Positions 1 to 16,304 of a stretch of 64,000 nucleotides of DNA are shown here, in pieces. The DNA is from Elysia crispata (lineage: Eukaryota; Mollusca; Gastropoda; Plakobranchidae). A program made the translations under genes and the position numbers. The notes under the pieces are model-generated. The model saw only the letters and a program-made list of their open reading frames with translations. It was not told where the DNA came from and made no database searches. Numbering within the stretch: the first letter of the stretch is position 1; each line of letters opens with the position of its first letter. The DNA is taken from positions 62,001-126,000 of the forward strand of contig JAWDGP010007346.1 in assembly GCA_033675545.1 (NCBI GenBank), given 5' to 3'.

Positions 1-355
1 CATATTAAAAAAAATAGTATTTTGCAATAATCTTTTGTTTCTTTGAGTTTTATGTGTCTCAAACTTGCTAATTTACTATTTAAACTAGTAATGATGTCTA
101 TTTGAATTACAAAGGAGTAAAAAACAAATTTGTAAGTGGATACTTATTATATCTATGCAAATAAAAATGCCATGCAAAGAACAAGAACTCGGAAAATGAG
201 GGTAAAAATAAAACATTGAACTCAACCTGTTGCTTTTTTTTTTTTTTTTTTTTGTATTGCAAATCAAAACCAAAGAATTTTTTCCAAGTGTCTTCTTTTT
301 TCTCAACAAACAACAACTAAAAGAATACAGTGTTGGAAGTACCTTCCATAGTCAG

Positions 356-1957
356 TCATGAATTCTGCAGGCGTTGTGCAGCTGTGTAGTCACTCACTGT
401 GTGGTAGGACTCAAAACAGTACTCCAAACAAAGTGGTACCCCACAGATGGTACAATGGTACCTTGTCGGTGCCCTTATCTTCACGCTCTTGCAAACAACA
501 CAGTCAGTCTATTTTTTTATTTTCATAAGTGTGAATGAAGTGACGGCCAACCAGTCTTCCTTCCAAGTTCCATGTCCGGTGCAGGTGTCACCGCAGTATT
601 ATTTCTTCCAGCTACTTGGTTTTTAATCAGTGCATTCAGCACTAAGTACCTGAACTTTTTTGCTGTCATTGATGGTTCTTTCTGTCTGCAGCAAATAAGT
701 CCATTTATAAGGGCCACTTCTTTTGGAAAGTGAAAGTCACAATAATACCACTTTAGAACTTTATGTGGGTAATTATAGTTACCTTTCAATTGATCGAAGT
801 GATCAACCCCTGCCATTTAATTATTGTAGGTTTGGGTAATCATAGGTTTGGAGACATTTCGAAATCCACCAGGGCTTTTCCTATCTCTGACTCTTTTTAT
901 TTGGGTGGAGTTGTCACCAACAGTTGTAAAAATACTCAATCTCTTGCTATCATGAAACGTGGTTACCGAACAATCATCTGATTTTGCAAACACCGGAGGA
1001 TCCCCTCTTTTCATTTTTATCTCTTTTTGCTTTAGCTGTTTGGGATAGCCTTTGCTAGTGTTTAAAATTGTCCCACAGGACCCGATGTTTTTTTCTTTTA
1101 TTTTTTTTTTTTTTTTTTTTTTTTTGTATAGAGCAGTGCTAGTATAAAAATTGTCAGTGTAAAGTTTATGGCCGCGATTCTCATAGCCATTTAGCAGATC
1201 TAGGACAACCTGTGACCTCATGGTGTTTCCATTATCTATGACATAGTTGGATTTTCCTGTATAAATTATAATATTGTGGCAGAAAAAAGATGTTGCATCA
1301 GCTAGCATGAAAACTTTCAGTCCCCATTTTGTGGGCTTAGACGGTAGGTGCTGCTTGAAATATATTCTACCTTTGAATGCCACCATTGATTCATCGATTG
1401 ACAATGTTTCCCCTGGAGAACAGGCTTGCCTATATAATGGAAAGACAAAGTCAAGAAGAGGCCTCACTTTGAACAGGGGATCATAACCTACTTCCCCTCA
1501 ATCCACCCCGCTCTCATTGTCATTGAAGAGGAGGCAAGAGTTGATCAGTTGAAAACGGTTGCGTCCAAGGACTTTTGTGAATGCAGTGTATGTCAACCAG
1601 TTAGAAGTCTTTCAATAGTCTTCTAGGGCAGATTTAGAACACAAACCCATTGCTATCTGGAGTCCTATAAAAGCAGACATTTCTTCAAGGTCCACATGTT
1701 TCCATTGTTGGTTCTGTATGGAATATTGTCACCCTAGCATTGACCGTCTGTCTAAAAATAGAGTCCTCATCTGTTAGTTCCATCTGATCAGAAAAAAAAA
1801 ACCAATCTAACAAAAGAACACCTCTCCTCCTATCATACGTTGGCAGCCATTCATCTAGCTCAACCTCTTAAAATATATATAAAACTTTCCATTCATCTGC
1901 TTGAAATCGATACGCTGGCTGAGGTTGACGCCCACCCCTAGATTTAGATCTAGGCAT
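356..1957 (-). pseudogene. piggyBac-type transposase, degenerate copy
   Basis: Reading the minus strand gives a recognisable piggyBac (DDE_Tnp_1_7) transposase. The order is: an N-terminal part from an ATG at 1957; a segment with FIGLQIAMGLC...LEDY (about 1680-1615); a core with IDESMVAFKGR, KPTKWGLKVFMLAD and LYTDNFYTS; the GVDHFDQL motif after 816; and a C-terminal Cys-rich finger (CxxC, CxxC, PLC, CF, YHT) ending at 356. The three expected acidic positions (DE, TDNFY, VDHFDQ) can still be read. The copy is dead. In-frame stops lie near 1731, at 1612-1614, 1498-1500 and 817-819. A poly(T) tract at about 1087-1126 encodes a Lys run inside the core. At least one frame change occurs upstream of 1790, and another near 500-525 before the Cys finger. 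The family call is firm; the ends of the element are not visible and no TTAA-flanked terminal repeat was identified. Confidence 0.85.
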
Positions 1958-1984
1958 TTTTCTATTTGTAGCCCGATGGACTTC

Positions 1985-2928
1985 ATATTCTAATTTTTCT
2001 ACCTTTGTGTTGTCACCATAAGGTTTTGATTCCTCTACCTTTTTTGTAAGTCTCCATCTCCTAAATACTGTAAACAGCTCAGTTTTCTTTTGTCTTCCGA
2101 CCTAGAAAATATTTTCACTGGACCCACTGCCTTCATAGTGTGATTTATTCTGCATTTATGGTCCAGCTTCCACTTCTCATGTTCCACTGTGCCTTCTTTA
2201 GATTCCCAGTCTTTGCACCCTTTACAAATATTTGAAAGAACTTCAAAATCTAGACATTTTCCAGTGTACACAGATATGGCAGTAACTACTCCATGATGGC
2301 TTGCATGGCCCCGCCGCTGCCATGTTCCGTCGACAGATACAGCACAATCTGATCTTTCTTCTGGTGCATCATTAGGTCTATCAATATCTAATTTTTTTTT
2401 TCCTTTCCTTTCAGCTCTCTAACTTCATGTGCAGCAGCACACATACTTTCCTGAGCTACTTCCATGCTAGCAGAATGGAGTTTGCCAAAAATCTTTTTTA
2501 TAATTACGATGGGTCATCGGGGCTGGACTATTCAGATACATTGAAAAGTTCTGGAGAGTGCTGTGTCCTTTTCCTAAAGGTCTAGCAAAGGCTACGATCC
2601 TTATATTTACTTCTTTGTGGCAATTAAAAGTAGAATATTTGCTAATTTTCAAGGGAGTTTTCCAATCTTTGCATTTGTTGCAATGTACAATTATTTCATG
2701 GGCAAATCCATTCCTGTTTGGTGACAGTTCGCACGACAAACTATGATGTGTGCATTCTGGGCAAGGCATGTTATACTCTAGAAATTTGAAGAGTATGCCA
2801 AAATCCATTAATATAAATCCATCTTCAGCTATCCGTGGGTTTTTCTGGTACATATATGTTTGAATGTCTTCTAGTCTAATTGTTTTGGCTGATGGACATG
2901 GATTCTGATAATTTTCATCTGTTAACAT
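1985..2928 (-). pseudogene. Mutator-like transposase domain, degenerate
   Basis: On the minus strand an N-terminal part has a CPEC...C..CKDW Cys cluster, then RPLGKGHSTLQNF and APMTHRNYKK. A shifted frame continues with MEVAQESMCAAAHEVREL, then SDCAVSVDGTWQRRGHASHHGVV, YTGKCLDFEVLS, CKGCKDWE, DHKCRINH, IFSRSEDKR and YLGDGD. Another frame change leads to KPYGDNTKVEKLE. This ordered motif set is what I know from the 'Mutator-like transposase' proteins (Pfam PF20700 type) common in arthropod and mollusc genomes. It is broken by a stop at 2467-2469 and at least three frame changes in A/T runs. Its similarity ends at about 1985, immediately before the piggyBac reading frame begins. Confidence 0.75.
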
Positions 2929-3660
2929 TATCGGGAATAGGTAATGCAGAACAAGATCTCAAGTTAATGTTTTGGCTAGACATAGAAACTGTGCATTTAT
3001 TACCATGAAATTGGCGGGTTTTTTTTGTGCTACTATGGGAGTGCTCTCACCCTCCCGGTCATCAGTCGCATGGCCGCGTTCTGGTCCGTAGCATGCAAGC
3101 TTTTCAAGACTCCTTTTATTAATATTAGTCAAGTTCCCAGCAGTCTATGCATGAACTTTAGTTTCAAGCTAGATCTCTAACTGATTATGCTCAGGCCTGG
3201 CCTGCTCTTGTGCACTGAAGTGCGACCAACCATGTCTGCATGGTGAATTTTCGGCTAGGGCTACAAAATAGTTTTTTGACAATTTCAGTCATATTTGACT
3301 GTTAGTGTTAGCTTAACTTTTCATATGAATGTTACATTAATGAAACTTACATCATTGAAAAGTTTATTTCAAGCTCTATACAAAGGTTTTATTGTTAAGT
3401 TTTTAAAACTTTTTCAAATTATTGGAATCGACAATGAAATTGGGCACTAGTCAATCCCGTCAAAATGGTTCTTAATGAACAAATTAACAGTCACTGGAAG
3501 TTTTTAGAAACAGCAGTTAGGTATCTATGTTAAGTTCATATTGCAGTTTCAAAATATGGTAAAAGGTATCTCGGTTTTATGTTCAGGAAAGGAGAAATGA
3601 GCTGGTAATGTTTTTAGTAACCTAGGTCTGGCAATATTTTGAATGTGCCCACATTTCAAC
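2929..3660. other. Intergenic, no gene recognised
   Basis: This AT-rich stretch follows the start of the Mutator-like frame. I see no coding pattern; it may hold the 5' flank or terminal repeat of the Mutator-like element, but I could not pair any terminal repeat. Confidence 0.4.
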
Positions 3661-6129
<2,469 letters not shown>

Positions 6130-7140
6130 CACAATAAGCATGAGCATGTTGGTAAAGAGGCAGCATCGATGAGACATGATTGGCGACCCACTACTGGCAA
6201 TAGGTTGTATCCATATCATCTTGGCTTCTTATGGAAGACCACATAATTGTGTACTCTTTACTCAATCTCATTTCTGATGCTCTTGGAGCCAGTCTTTTGC
6301 CCATAGCTTTTTGATAAACAGCATGACCCAAGTTGGGATACATAGAGGAAATTGGAGCACCCAACACGTTTGCGGCTGCCATGAGCTGCTACAGGCCCAT
6401 GAAGACAGCATTTTTACATATGCCCATGGTCTCTTGCTGAAACGTTAAGCGGCAACTGGAACTGGCATGGTCTGAAAGCTGGCAAACAATTTCCAGTTCA
6501 TCCTTATTTTAACAGAGGTTATCAAACTGGTTTGTGACTAATTCTATGTGGTGATTTTGGTCACCAAAACAAAGAAGACTCAATGAACCAGGAGCGCAAT
6601 TTCCATCAGGTCCAGTCAAGACTGGGAGAGGGAACAAATTCTCAAGGCCAGCAGGACGAAGGCCAAGAGCAGTCTTGTAGACAATGCCTACATCAAAAAC
6701 AGTTTCTTGTACATAGGGAGGCAAAGAGAAGGATGACATTGGTATCAATGCTTTTGAATTTGAGGCAAGTTTGACTAGATCTTTAAATGTTCGACATGAA
6801 CACAAGTCATTTTGCAATGCCAAGAAGGAAAATCTGGCATCAGCCTCTGTTACAAATGTTGAAGTAACAGATGGCTCACTTACATCTGGCTCATTGTCAC
6901 CGATACCTGTCTCAGAAAGTTCAGGAACACAGATTGTCACTTGGTGTCTCTCCGCTTGGATGCTCTGTAGGAGAAACTAGTGTCAAGTATGACATCATAA
7001 CATTTTTAGCAGCTCTGCTGAAGCTTGAACTTGATTCTTCAGTTTCTTTATTGAAGAATGCACAGGCTCTACTCCTTGTACTCCATGCAGACCCATTCCA
7101 AAACCCCATCTGTCTATGCACTCTATACAACGGCGCTCTT
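6130..7140 (-). pseudogene. Transposon-derived ORF with OTU/vertnin-like segment, degenerate
   Basis: On the minus strand the order is: RWGFGMGLHGVQG.EPVHSSIKKL (about 7110-7050), a degraded linker with stops, then PLPVLTGPDGNCAPGSLSLLCFGDQNHH (about 6650-6545), a segment near 6500-6400, AAANVLGAPISSMYP (about 6380-6335) and IMWSS...WVANHVSSMLPL (to about 6150). 'DGNC..GSLS...FG...HH' resembles the Cys-containing nucleophile region of OTU-type peptidases, and 'AAANVL..PI.S.YP' plus the late NH resemble vertnin/OTU-like proteins encoded by animal transposons. In-frame stops at about 6509-6511 and within the following 130 bases, plus a frame change near 6940, mark it as dead. The catalytic state cannot be judged. 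The segment at 7050-7110 is shared with the locus at 30.2-32.5 kb. Confidence 0.55.
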
Positions 7141-8100
7141 AAATATGCAATTGAGGAATATTTTGTGACTGATATTTGTTTTTTTTTGTTTTTTTTTTAA
7201 AATAAAATACCATATACTCATCTATCGACCTTTGAAAATCAGCTGTAGTTGTTTTGTCAATGGGTTAGCTGTGTGATATGGCTTTGTGTATTTGAATAGG
7301 AGGGAGTTAGATTGATTAAATGTTAAATGTCCGTTTTCAGCAACATCTATCATTTTCTTTCTTTCTTGTAATTTCTTTTGTTTTGTTCACTTCTCTTGAG
7401 CAAACAGTTTCACTGACAGTATGTTGTAAGTATTTTGGGCAGTGGTTGCCTGTACTGTGAATGATCATAGTGTTTCTGGAGCGTCATCAAAAGACAAAAA
7501 CAAACCGTCTGTTTGTGGATGTTCTGTTGATTGCTTAGTTAATGGCACTGTCCATTCCAGGTTTATGATTACATCATTTTTTTTTATTGATAAGTTAGCC
7601 TTGTGTTTGTAGCCTCATTCCTTTTCCTTTCTCAAAGGAAAGATAATAGGCAGACATCCAAGTTACATCCAACTGGTATAAGGATGGCTGAGACTTGCTG
7701 TTGATAGGCTTTCATAACGGGCCATTGCAGTTGCTATAATTTCGCTAGCGATTGTGGCGAGGTCTCTTCTTCACACACACACACACACACGCACAAGCAG
7801 CCCTGCTCAGCCGTCCCTATTACCCTAGGACCTTCAGCCCCACAGGTTGAGCTGGTGCGGACTGGCCTGGGGAGGCCGAGGCTTTCTCTTCAGATGGTGG
7901 ACCATTTAATGATGTCTACCTCGTACTTGGGTGTGGCGTACCCCCGCCGCCTCCCTTCAAAAAAAAAGAAAAGAAGAAAAAAATTCGACTCAGAGAACAA
8001 AGTTTATAAATATTCTGTCACCAATAGCTGCATCACGTGGTAAAGATATCTTTATAACTTGAGTGGTATACGTGTTATTTTCTTCGGATTTTAAGCGAAC
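7141..8100. other. Intergenic, includes (CA)n
   Basis: No gene is recognised. A CA microsatellite lies at about 7774-7795, and A-rich sequence precedes the tandem duplication. Confidence 0.4.
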
Positions 8101-8481
8101 ATCACGTGAAACATGACTGTGTCGGGTGATTTTGCAAAAGATCGTTTTCCCTCCTACGCTGAATGCGTATTTGCCGCAAAACATTATTATTTTGTGCAAC
8201 TTTGTCCCTTTAATGTCAATAAATCTTTTCACATATATCATTTATGCCTTATGCAGGTTTCCTTAAAGGAACCTGACACATTCTGTCATACATCACGTGA
8301 AACATGACTGTGTCGGGTGATTTTGCAAAAGATCGTTTTCCCTCCTACGCTGAATACGTATTTGCCGCAAAACATTATTATTTTGTGCAACTTTGTCCCT
8401 TTAATGTCAATAAATCTTTTCACGTATATCATTTATGCCTTATGCAGGTTTTCCTATAAGGAACCTGACACATTCTGTCAT
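8101..8481. repeat. 191-bp tandem duplication, two copies
   Basis: The unit starting ATCACGTGAAACATGACTG at 8101 recurs at 8292, a period of 191 bases. The two copies differ by only a few substitutions (for example gcgtat/acgtat and acatat/acgtat) and by a small indel near the TTCCT run. Both start with the E-box word CACGTG embedded in ATCACGTGAAA. No coding function is evident. Confidence 0.9.
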
Positions 8482-8849
8482 TTTCTTTTGGTTCCCATGC
8501 CTTCCTCTTTTGTCTTGGGAAACTTCATTCCCTTTTTTTTCTGATCCTCTCAAATGGTGTTTTCTCAATTGCAAAGATTGACTTTACCCTTTCTGGATTA
8601 CTTCCAAATCGTTCTTAACCGCCTTTGCAAGAATGATTGTAATATCCAATTCATTATGGTTTGGCCCCGTGAGAAAATCATCTTCATTATTTAAGTGTTC
8701 GTTCTCATTTCTTTTTGGAAAGGCATCTGCTTCTAAGTTATAACATCAAGGGCCTCTTCTGTTGCCATTAGTTTTGCTAAAAGAAATTTTCTAAGCTTTA
8801 TTGTAAGGTTTTCTGCGCGCGCGCGAGAGAGAGAGAGAAGCGAATGAGA
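8482..8849. other. Intergenic with a partly open minus frame
   Basis: On the minus strand about 8733-8590 reads without a stop and has a protein-like composition (for example KRNENEHLNNEDDFLTGPNH), then a stop, then continues to about 8470. No family is recognised. It may be an old transposon fragment. Confidence 0.2.
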
Positions 8850-10840
<1,991 letters not shown>

Positions 10841-10844
10841 AGCC

Positions 10845-10850
10845 TTTATT
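10845..10850 (-). other. Candidate AATAAA poly(A) signal
   Basis: AATAAA on the minus strand lies where sequence texture changes near 10.9 kb, followed at about 30-40 bases by a GT-containing stretch. It could end a very long 3' UTR of the Ski-like gene, but other AATAAA words (for example 15652-15657 and 15344-15349) lie closer to the stop codon. Confidence 0.2.
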
Positions 10851-13800
10851 ATTGCATATATTTGTAACCGAGTCTGGAATGAGGATACTTTGTTGGTGTG
10901 TTCTTTCGGTTTTTAAAGCAAAAACTGTTTGAGATGTTACACAAAAACGAATATTCAAAGGTTTAAAACAAAGTATTCCAACTTTAATGACTGGAAAATG
11001 TCACAATCTGCTCTACAACACATAAAAATACTATGGATCAACTGTACATTATATACAAATGAATCATGGTCGAGGTGCAAAGTTTCGCCAAAACCTGTCA
11101 AAAAGAGTCATTTTCATCAATTTTGCTTAAACTTACAATCATCTTACACAAATACATGCCCAAAAGAAATAGAGATGGCATACACAATGAGTGCACTAAT
11201 TAAAATAGTCCAGCTATACAAACATTGCAGTGTTCATTGAAATGCAAATTTGTCAGTTAATTCAATGCAATTTACATGTACGGTAAGATTTAAATGAATC
11301 ATAAAAAGATCCTTGTACAGAGATCTCACTTTGCATAAACTCTGTTTAGAATCAACAGTCAGCTTCTCCCTAGACTATATGATTCTCAACATAAAATCAT
11401 AAGTTTAAAAAAAAGGCAATTATTTTTACAAATTTGGTAATTATTTTTTTTTAATATCAAACTTAGTACTATGACTCCGACTATCCTTCAGTCATCAATC
11501 ACTCTAAAGTATACATGCGATCTGCACATGTGTAGAGCAATAGCAGCAAACAAATCTAAATAACAAAGCAATATTTTTTTTCATTTTAGAATATCTAAAG
11601 ATAACATTTCATGACCACAAAGGAAAAGAATAAAGAATAAAGGTATAAAAATTATTAAATTTTGTAGAAAAAAATTTACCTCTTATTTTGACGTTTTGGG
11701 TTTACTAATTAAGGGAATTAAATTCTCACTTTATCACTATCCTCAATTCACACAGATCTGTTTTCTGTGATTACTTAAATAGCTCTGCAACAATGCAACA
11801 ATATTTTCTTGGGAAAATATGTTTGGCGTAGAGAAAATGGATTTTAAAGTACAAAAATTACAATGGTTTTATTTACAAAAACTTATGAAGTACAAAATCA
11901 ATAAAGGATAAAAATTGGACATTGTTAATATTGTTTAGGAGAGTGAATTATGAGGACTGGACTCTAAGTTTAAATAATCTTTCCGTTTCTTTCACTCTTG
12001 CTTCCAAGCATATTTACACAATGACTGTTGGTTCAAGAATATAGGTAATGTCATGTGGGCATCCCCAATGAAAATACATGTGGGTATGATGCATATGATA
12101 CATGCATACAATTATATTTACATTAAGTTTTCTGGTTATTTTGAACAAATAGGAAAAAAAAAAAGCTGTCCTGGATTTTCCGCCAACATTTTATTCAACA
12201 GAATGGCTCCAAAAATGCCTTTATGAAATTACATACTAGGTATTCATACTCAAGGAATTATGAAAGGGGTCTGATAGTAAAAAAAAAATTCGCACAATAT
12301 CTGGGCAAACAAGGTAAGACCTTTAACTGTATTATATTTTATAAACATGTCCACATCTGGTATGCAAAAGTAAATTCCAAAAAACTTGTGTGATATACAT
12401 CCTTTGTCTCTTCTAAAGCTTCACAAATTGAGAGTCACAAGTTTCAATGCCCTGTATCTAGATTCTACATGCAGTTGTAAGAAGTCAGAGGCAACACATT
12501 TCATTTAACAAAAAAAAGTATATATCTGATGCTGTTATTCTCATTCCTGAATTTCTCTTGTAAATTCATTCCATTCCATATAAAATACACACACAAAAAA
12601 AAGTTTTCCAAATAAATTCTAATAAAGAGATTAAGAAAATGCAACATCGAACTTTGATATTTTGCTGATTTTGCATAAAGAAAGGAAGAGAAGTCCTCTT
12701 GTTATATAGTTGGATGAAGTTGTAATATCTACTTATGTATCTTAAAATTAAAAACACATATTTTTTCCTTGAAAATAACATCATTGCAAAAATGAAATAT
12801 TCAAATATTTCCTTACTTCTTTTTTTTACCTATTACTTCCTATTGACTGCCTAGAGACATTTACATGAAATACTTTTTCCACAAAAAAAAGATTATTATA
12901 TCAATATATATTTATACGTACTACAATTTTAAGTTAGCCTAACTTTAAAAGTTTCAACAGACTCTTTCTGTAACCAGAATTACAAAATTACAAATATTTT
13001 ATGCAAAACTCATCTAGATGAAATCAAGCAGATTTTTAAGTCAAGTGGGAAGGCCCATAATTTGGACATGTATCTTATAAAAGTCATCTAGCGTCTTGTC
13101 CGCTGACTACTTTATACACTGATGTGCTATGGTAACATTATAACATGCATTCAGGGGCGGTTTTTAGGCACATCTTGGCATTGGAACTTGGTAGTCTTCT
13201 TCACACTGAATCAGGCTATATTTCATTACTAATTATTCTTCTACAATGCAAATGTCATTTGATATGGCTGGGACTAAAAATTATCCAAACAGTATCAGGT
13301 TCTTCCCCATACAACAAGGAAACAGACCAATGAGGCCTAGTCTCATTCATGAGTCTGAGAAGAGTGTATTCCTATTTTTGTTCCAGTGTTTGTAACTTAT
13401 TAAAATGTTAGTTCCCTTTTTATTTGGTCCTTAAAGATATGTCAGGTTGTTAACATTTCAAAGATGTCCTTAACAGATCTCCTAGACTTTACCAATTTAT
13501 TTTGCAAGCAGTCATAAATGAACCAGATTTTGAAATCTATCATTTAATCGACAATTATGGAAAAGGCACTATTTTTTTTACGTCACTTCAAAAATTTTAT
13601 ACCATGTACGCACACAAAAAGATTATACTATTTTATAATAAAAAAAAAAACTCTTCAAAGAAATACATAGCCATCATGATTTAGCCTCCAAACAAGATAG
13701 CATAGATTAAGTTTTCGGTTTTGATCACACTGTAAGTCTGGCATTCAGCCCTAATTATGGTGGTCACAATGTTCAAATTAGGAGAGAAGATATTGATACC

Positions 13801-15056
13801 ATTCCCCCTCCCCCTCTTCCATATTTCTGAATGATGGAAATACAATTGGTATGCATTTGAATTTATACTCTTGAAAAAAAAATTTCTATGGCTCAATAGT
13901 AAAAAAAAAAATTAGTGAGAGAGCTGACAAGATCCAACTCATTGTGACCATTTTCAAGTCATTAAAAAACTTCATTTAAACAAAGAAAAAACCAAAACAA
14001 AATATTTATGATTTAATACCTAAGAATGCTAGTGCATAATACAATTTTTTTTTCTTTAGTTTGTACGTCGAAGTGAACATTTAATGTGAACAAGATTTTG
14101 TATGAAAACAAAACACAAAAACAAAAACAATTGAGAATGTAGCTTTTCAAAATTAAAAAAACAAACCCTCAAGCAATGAGCATAATCTATTTGAAAGCTT
14201 AACTTAAGAATGAAATAAGAAAACTTGCCTCTTTGAACGTTTTAAATTGAAACAAATTCTGAAGTTCCCTTTTTCATAAATTGAATTTTTGTGTGAGTGT
14301 ATGTGTATGTGTGTGTTTTATCCATCAATTATTAATTTTGAACCTTTCGGAGTTCTATATTTGAATTCAACAGCAACAACTGCATTGCAATAAGTTGCTA
14401 ATGAAGCACTTTGTAGTCTCACTAAAGGATGAAAGTAGATTACATGGATATCATATACTGATAAAGTGAAAGAGGAGATTCTCATGTTTTTCTGTTCCTC
14501 ATATCAGAGCTTAAGAAAAGGTATGTATGTAAAAATGCTTATACATGAATAGTAGAATACTGCTTTTAAACTTTGAAAATAACTGACCTGCTGCCTTTAC
14601 AGCTTAAAAGACATTGACAAAGATTGAGAAAGCTCTTGAAAGATAATGACAAATTTCAATCCATCAATAGTCAAATTCATGCAACACACGTCCATGTAAT
14701 TCTTCCAAAGTGTAGAAATTACATGTACTTTCTTTCTTAGTGACATAGGCACCTATGACTTTGTGAGAGAGTCACAGTTTTGATGGGTGCTACATTTGCA
14801 CACAGATTATTTTACATCTCCACATCAATGAATGGTAACATAACAACAAAACATGAGATTCATGCTAAAGAGGTAGGTTAACTGGCTTGCCTTGCGACCA
14901 GCTCTAATCAGTCAGAGACTCAGATATCACAAATAATTCACATCTGTAATTCTCCTTTATTAAGCCTTCAATCCATGGTAAAAATCTCGAAAGGGAAGTG
15001 CAAAACATTTTCATGTACAATAATATAGCACTATTATATGATTGTTTTCAAAACTG

Positions 15057-15122
<66 letters not shown>
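15057..15122. repeat. Compound (CA)n(TA)n microsatellite
   Basis: About ten CA units run straight into about 23 TA units. Confidence 0.95.
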
Positions 15123-15126
<4 letters not shown>

Positions 15127-15984
15127 CCCTCCCCCCATTATATCTGATCTCATGCCATCTAAAGTAATGTCCATAATACTCAGCTTCTGATCAGACAAAT
15201 TTCTGATTGTTTCATTGAGGTGGTTTTGCATTTTACAAGGCTTTTGATTAATATTTTTTTTATTAAACACTTTCCTAAGAAGCTCAATATAACCTTCACC
15301 GCCACTTTAAAACTCCTTTACATTCCTCAACAAATGCCTTTTCTTTATTTCTGTCTCACTGGCTTGTTAATAAAATACTGGATTCTTGGTTTTAAAAAAA
15401 AATTTTTTTTCAAACCCAGGCTCCAAAGGGACCATATCAATTATCATTCAAAGGGTAAATAAGCCGTGACAGCAGATATCCCTACACACAATTTGTGGTT
15501 GAAAAACAAATCTTGATTAAAGAATAAAGGTCACTAGGAGAATTACAGCTTCAAGTGGATAACAGTAGCACAAATAGCCAGTGGCAGTAAAAGTTAAGAA
15601 GAATATAGATTGTATACGTTATGTCTATAAATTTCTCTTTTCCAGCACAGATTTATTTGGTTTGAAAAGGTATGCCACATTGTCATGCAAATCAAGAAGC
15701 TTACACCATCCAATCATAAAGTTTTGATACAATAATTTTTTAGCAAAAGATAAGGTGGAAAAATATATGAATTCTCAGTTACCAACATAAAATAGCACAT
15801 GATTGCATTAATGCAAATACACTGTATCATCCAAAAAGTACTGGTAGACTGCATGTTACCAAAAGTTTTTATTACTAACTAATCTCATGATCAGGTTCTT
15901 AAAGCACAAAAATATCAAACACCTCAAATAGGTAATAAAATGCAGTAGATTATGATAAAACAGGGTAAGCATATTGGACTTGAG

Positions 15985-16304
15985 TAAGGTCTCCATCTGT
16001 TTTGCTCTGAGAGTTCATTGCAGGTTGTAGTAAGCACCAATGTATTGACAGGGAGTGCCAGATATCTCATTCAATAGACTACCAGGTTTGAACCCTGGCT
16101 TGGGTTATTTGATAGTAAGCTTGGATCACGTCCAATTAGCCCTATCCTAAGGCTTGTCAGGAATCTAAGTTTCAGTGACTGTAGAGATTACTACGAAGTT
16201 GTACTTAGTTGTTGCTTCTGGGCTTAAAATAAGCAGTTGCATTCTCTGTTTCAAGCACTTGCTGCAGAGCTAATCGCCCATAGATGGTGGGAGATAAAAA
16301 AAAA
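15985..16304 (+). mobile_element. Possible tRNA-derived SINE
   Basis: A Pol III B-box-like word GGTTTGAACCC at 16085-16095 is followed by about 200 bases of moderately GC-richer sequence ending in a short A-run (about 16294-16303). An A-box upstream is not clear. The layout fits a SINE, but no copy-number evidence is available here. Confidence 0.35.

Noticed and set aside
10929..11240. 103-codon plus-strand frame
   Set aside because: No recognisable motif, no splice or promoter support, and it sits in the possible 3' UTR of the minus-strand gene.
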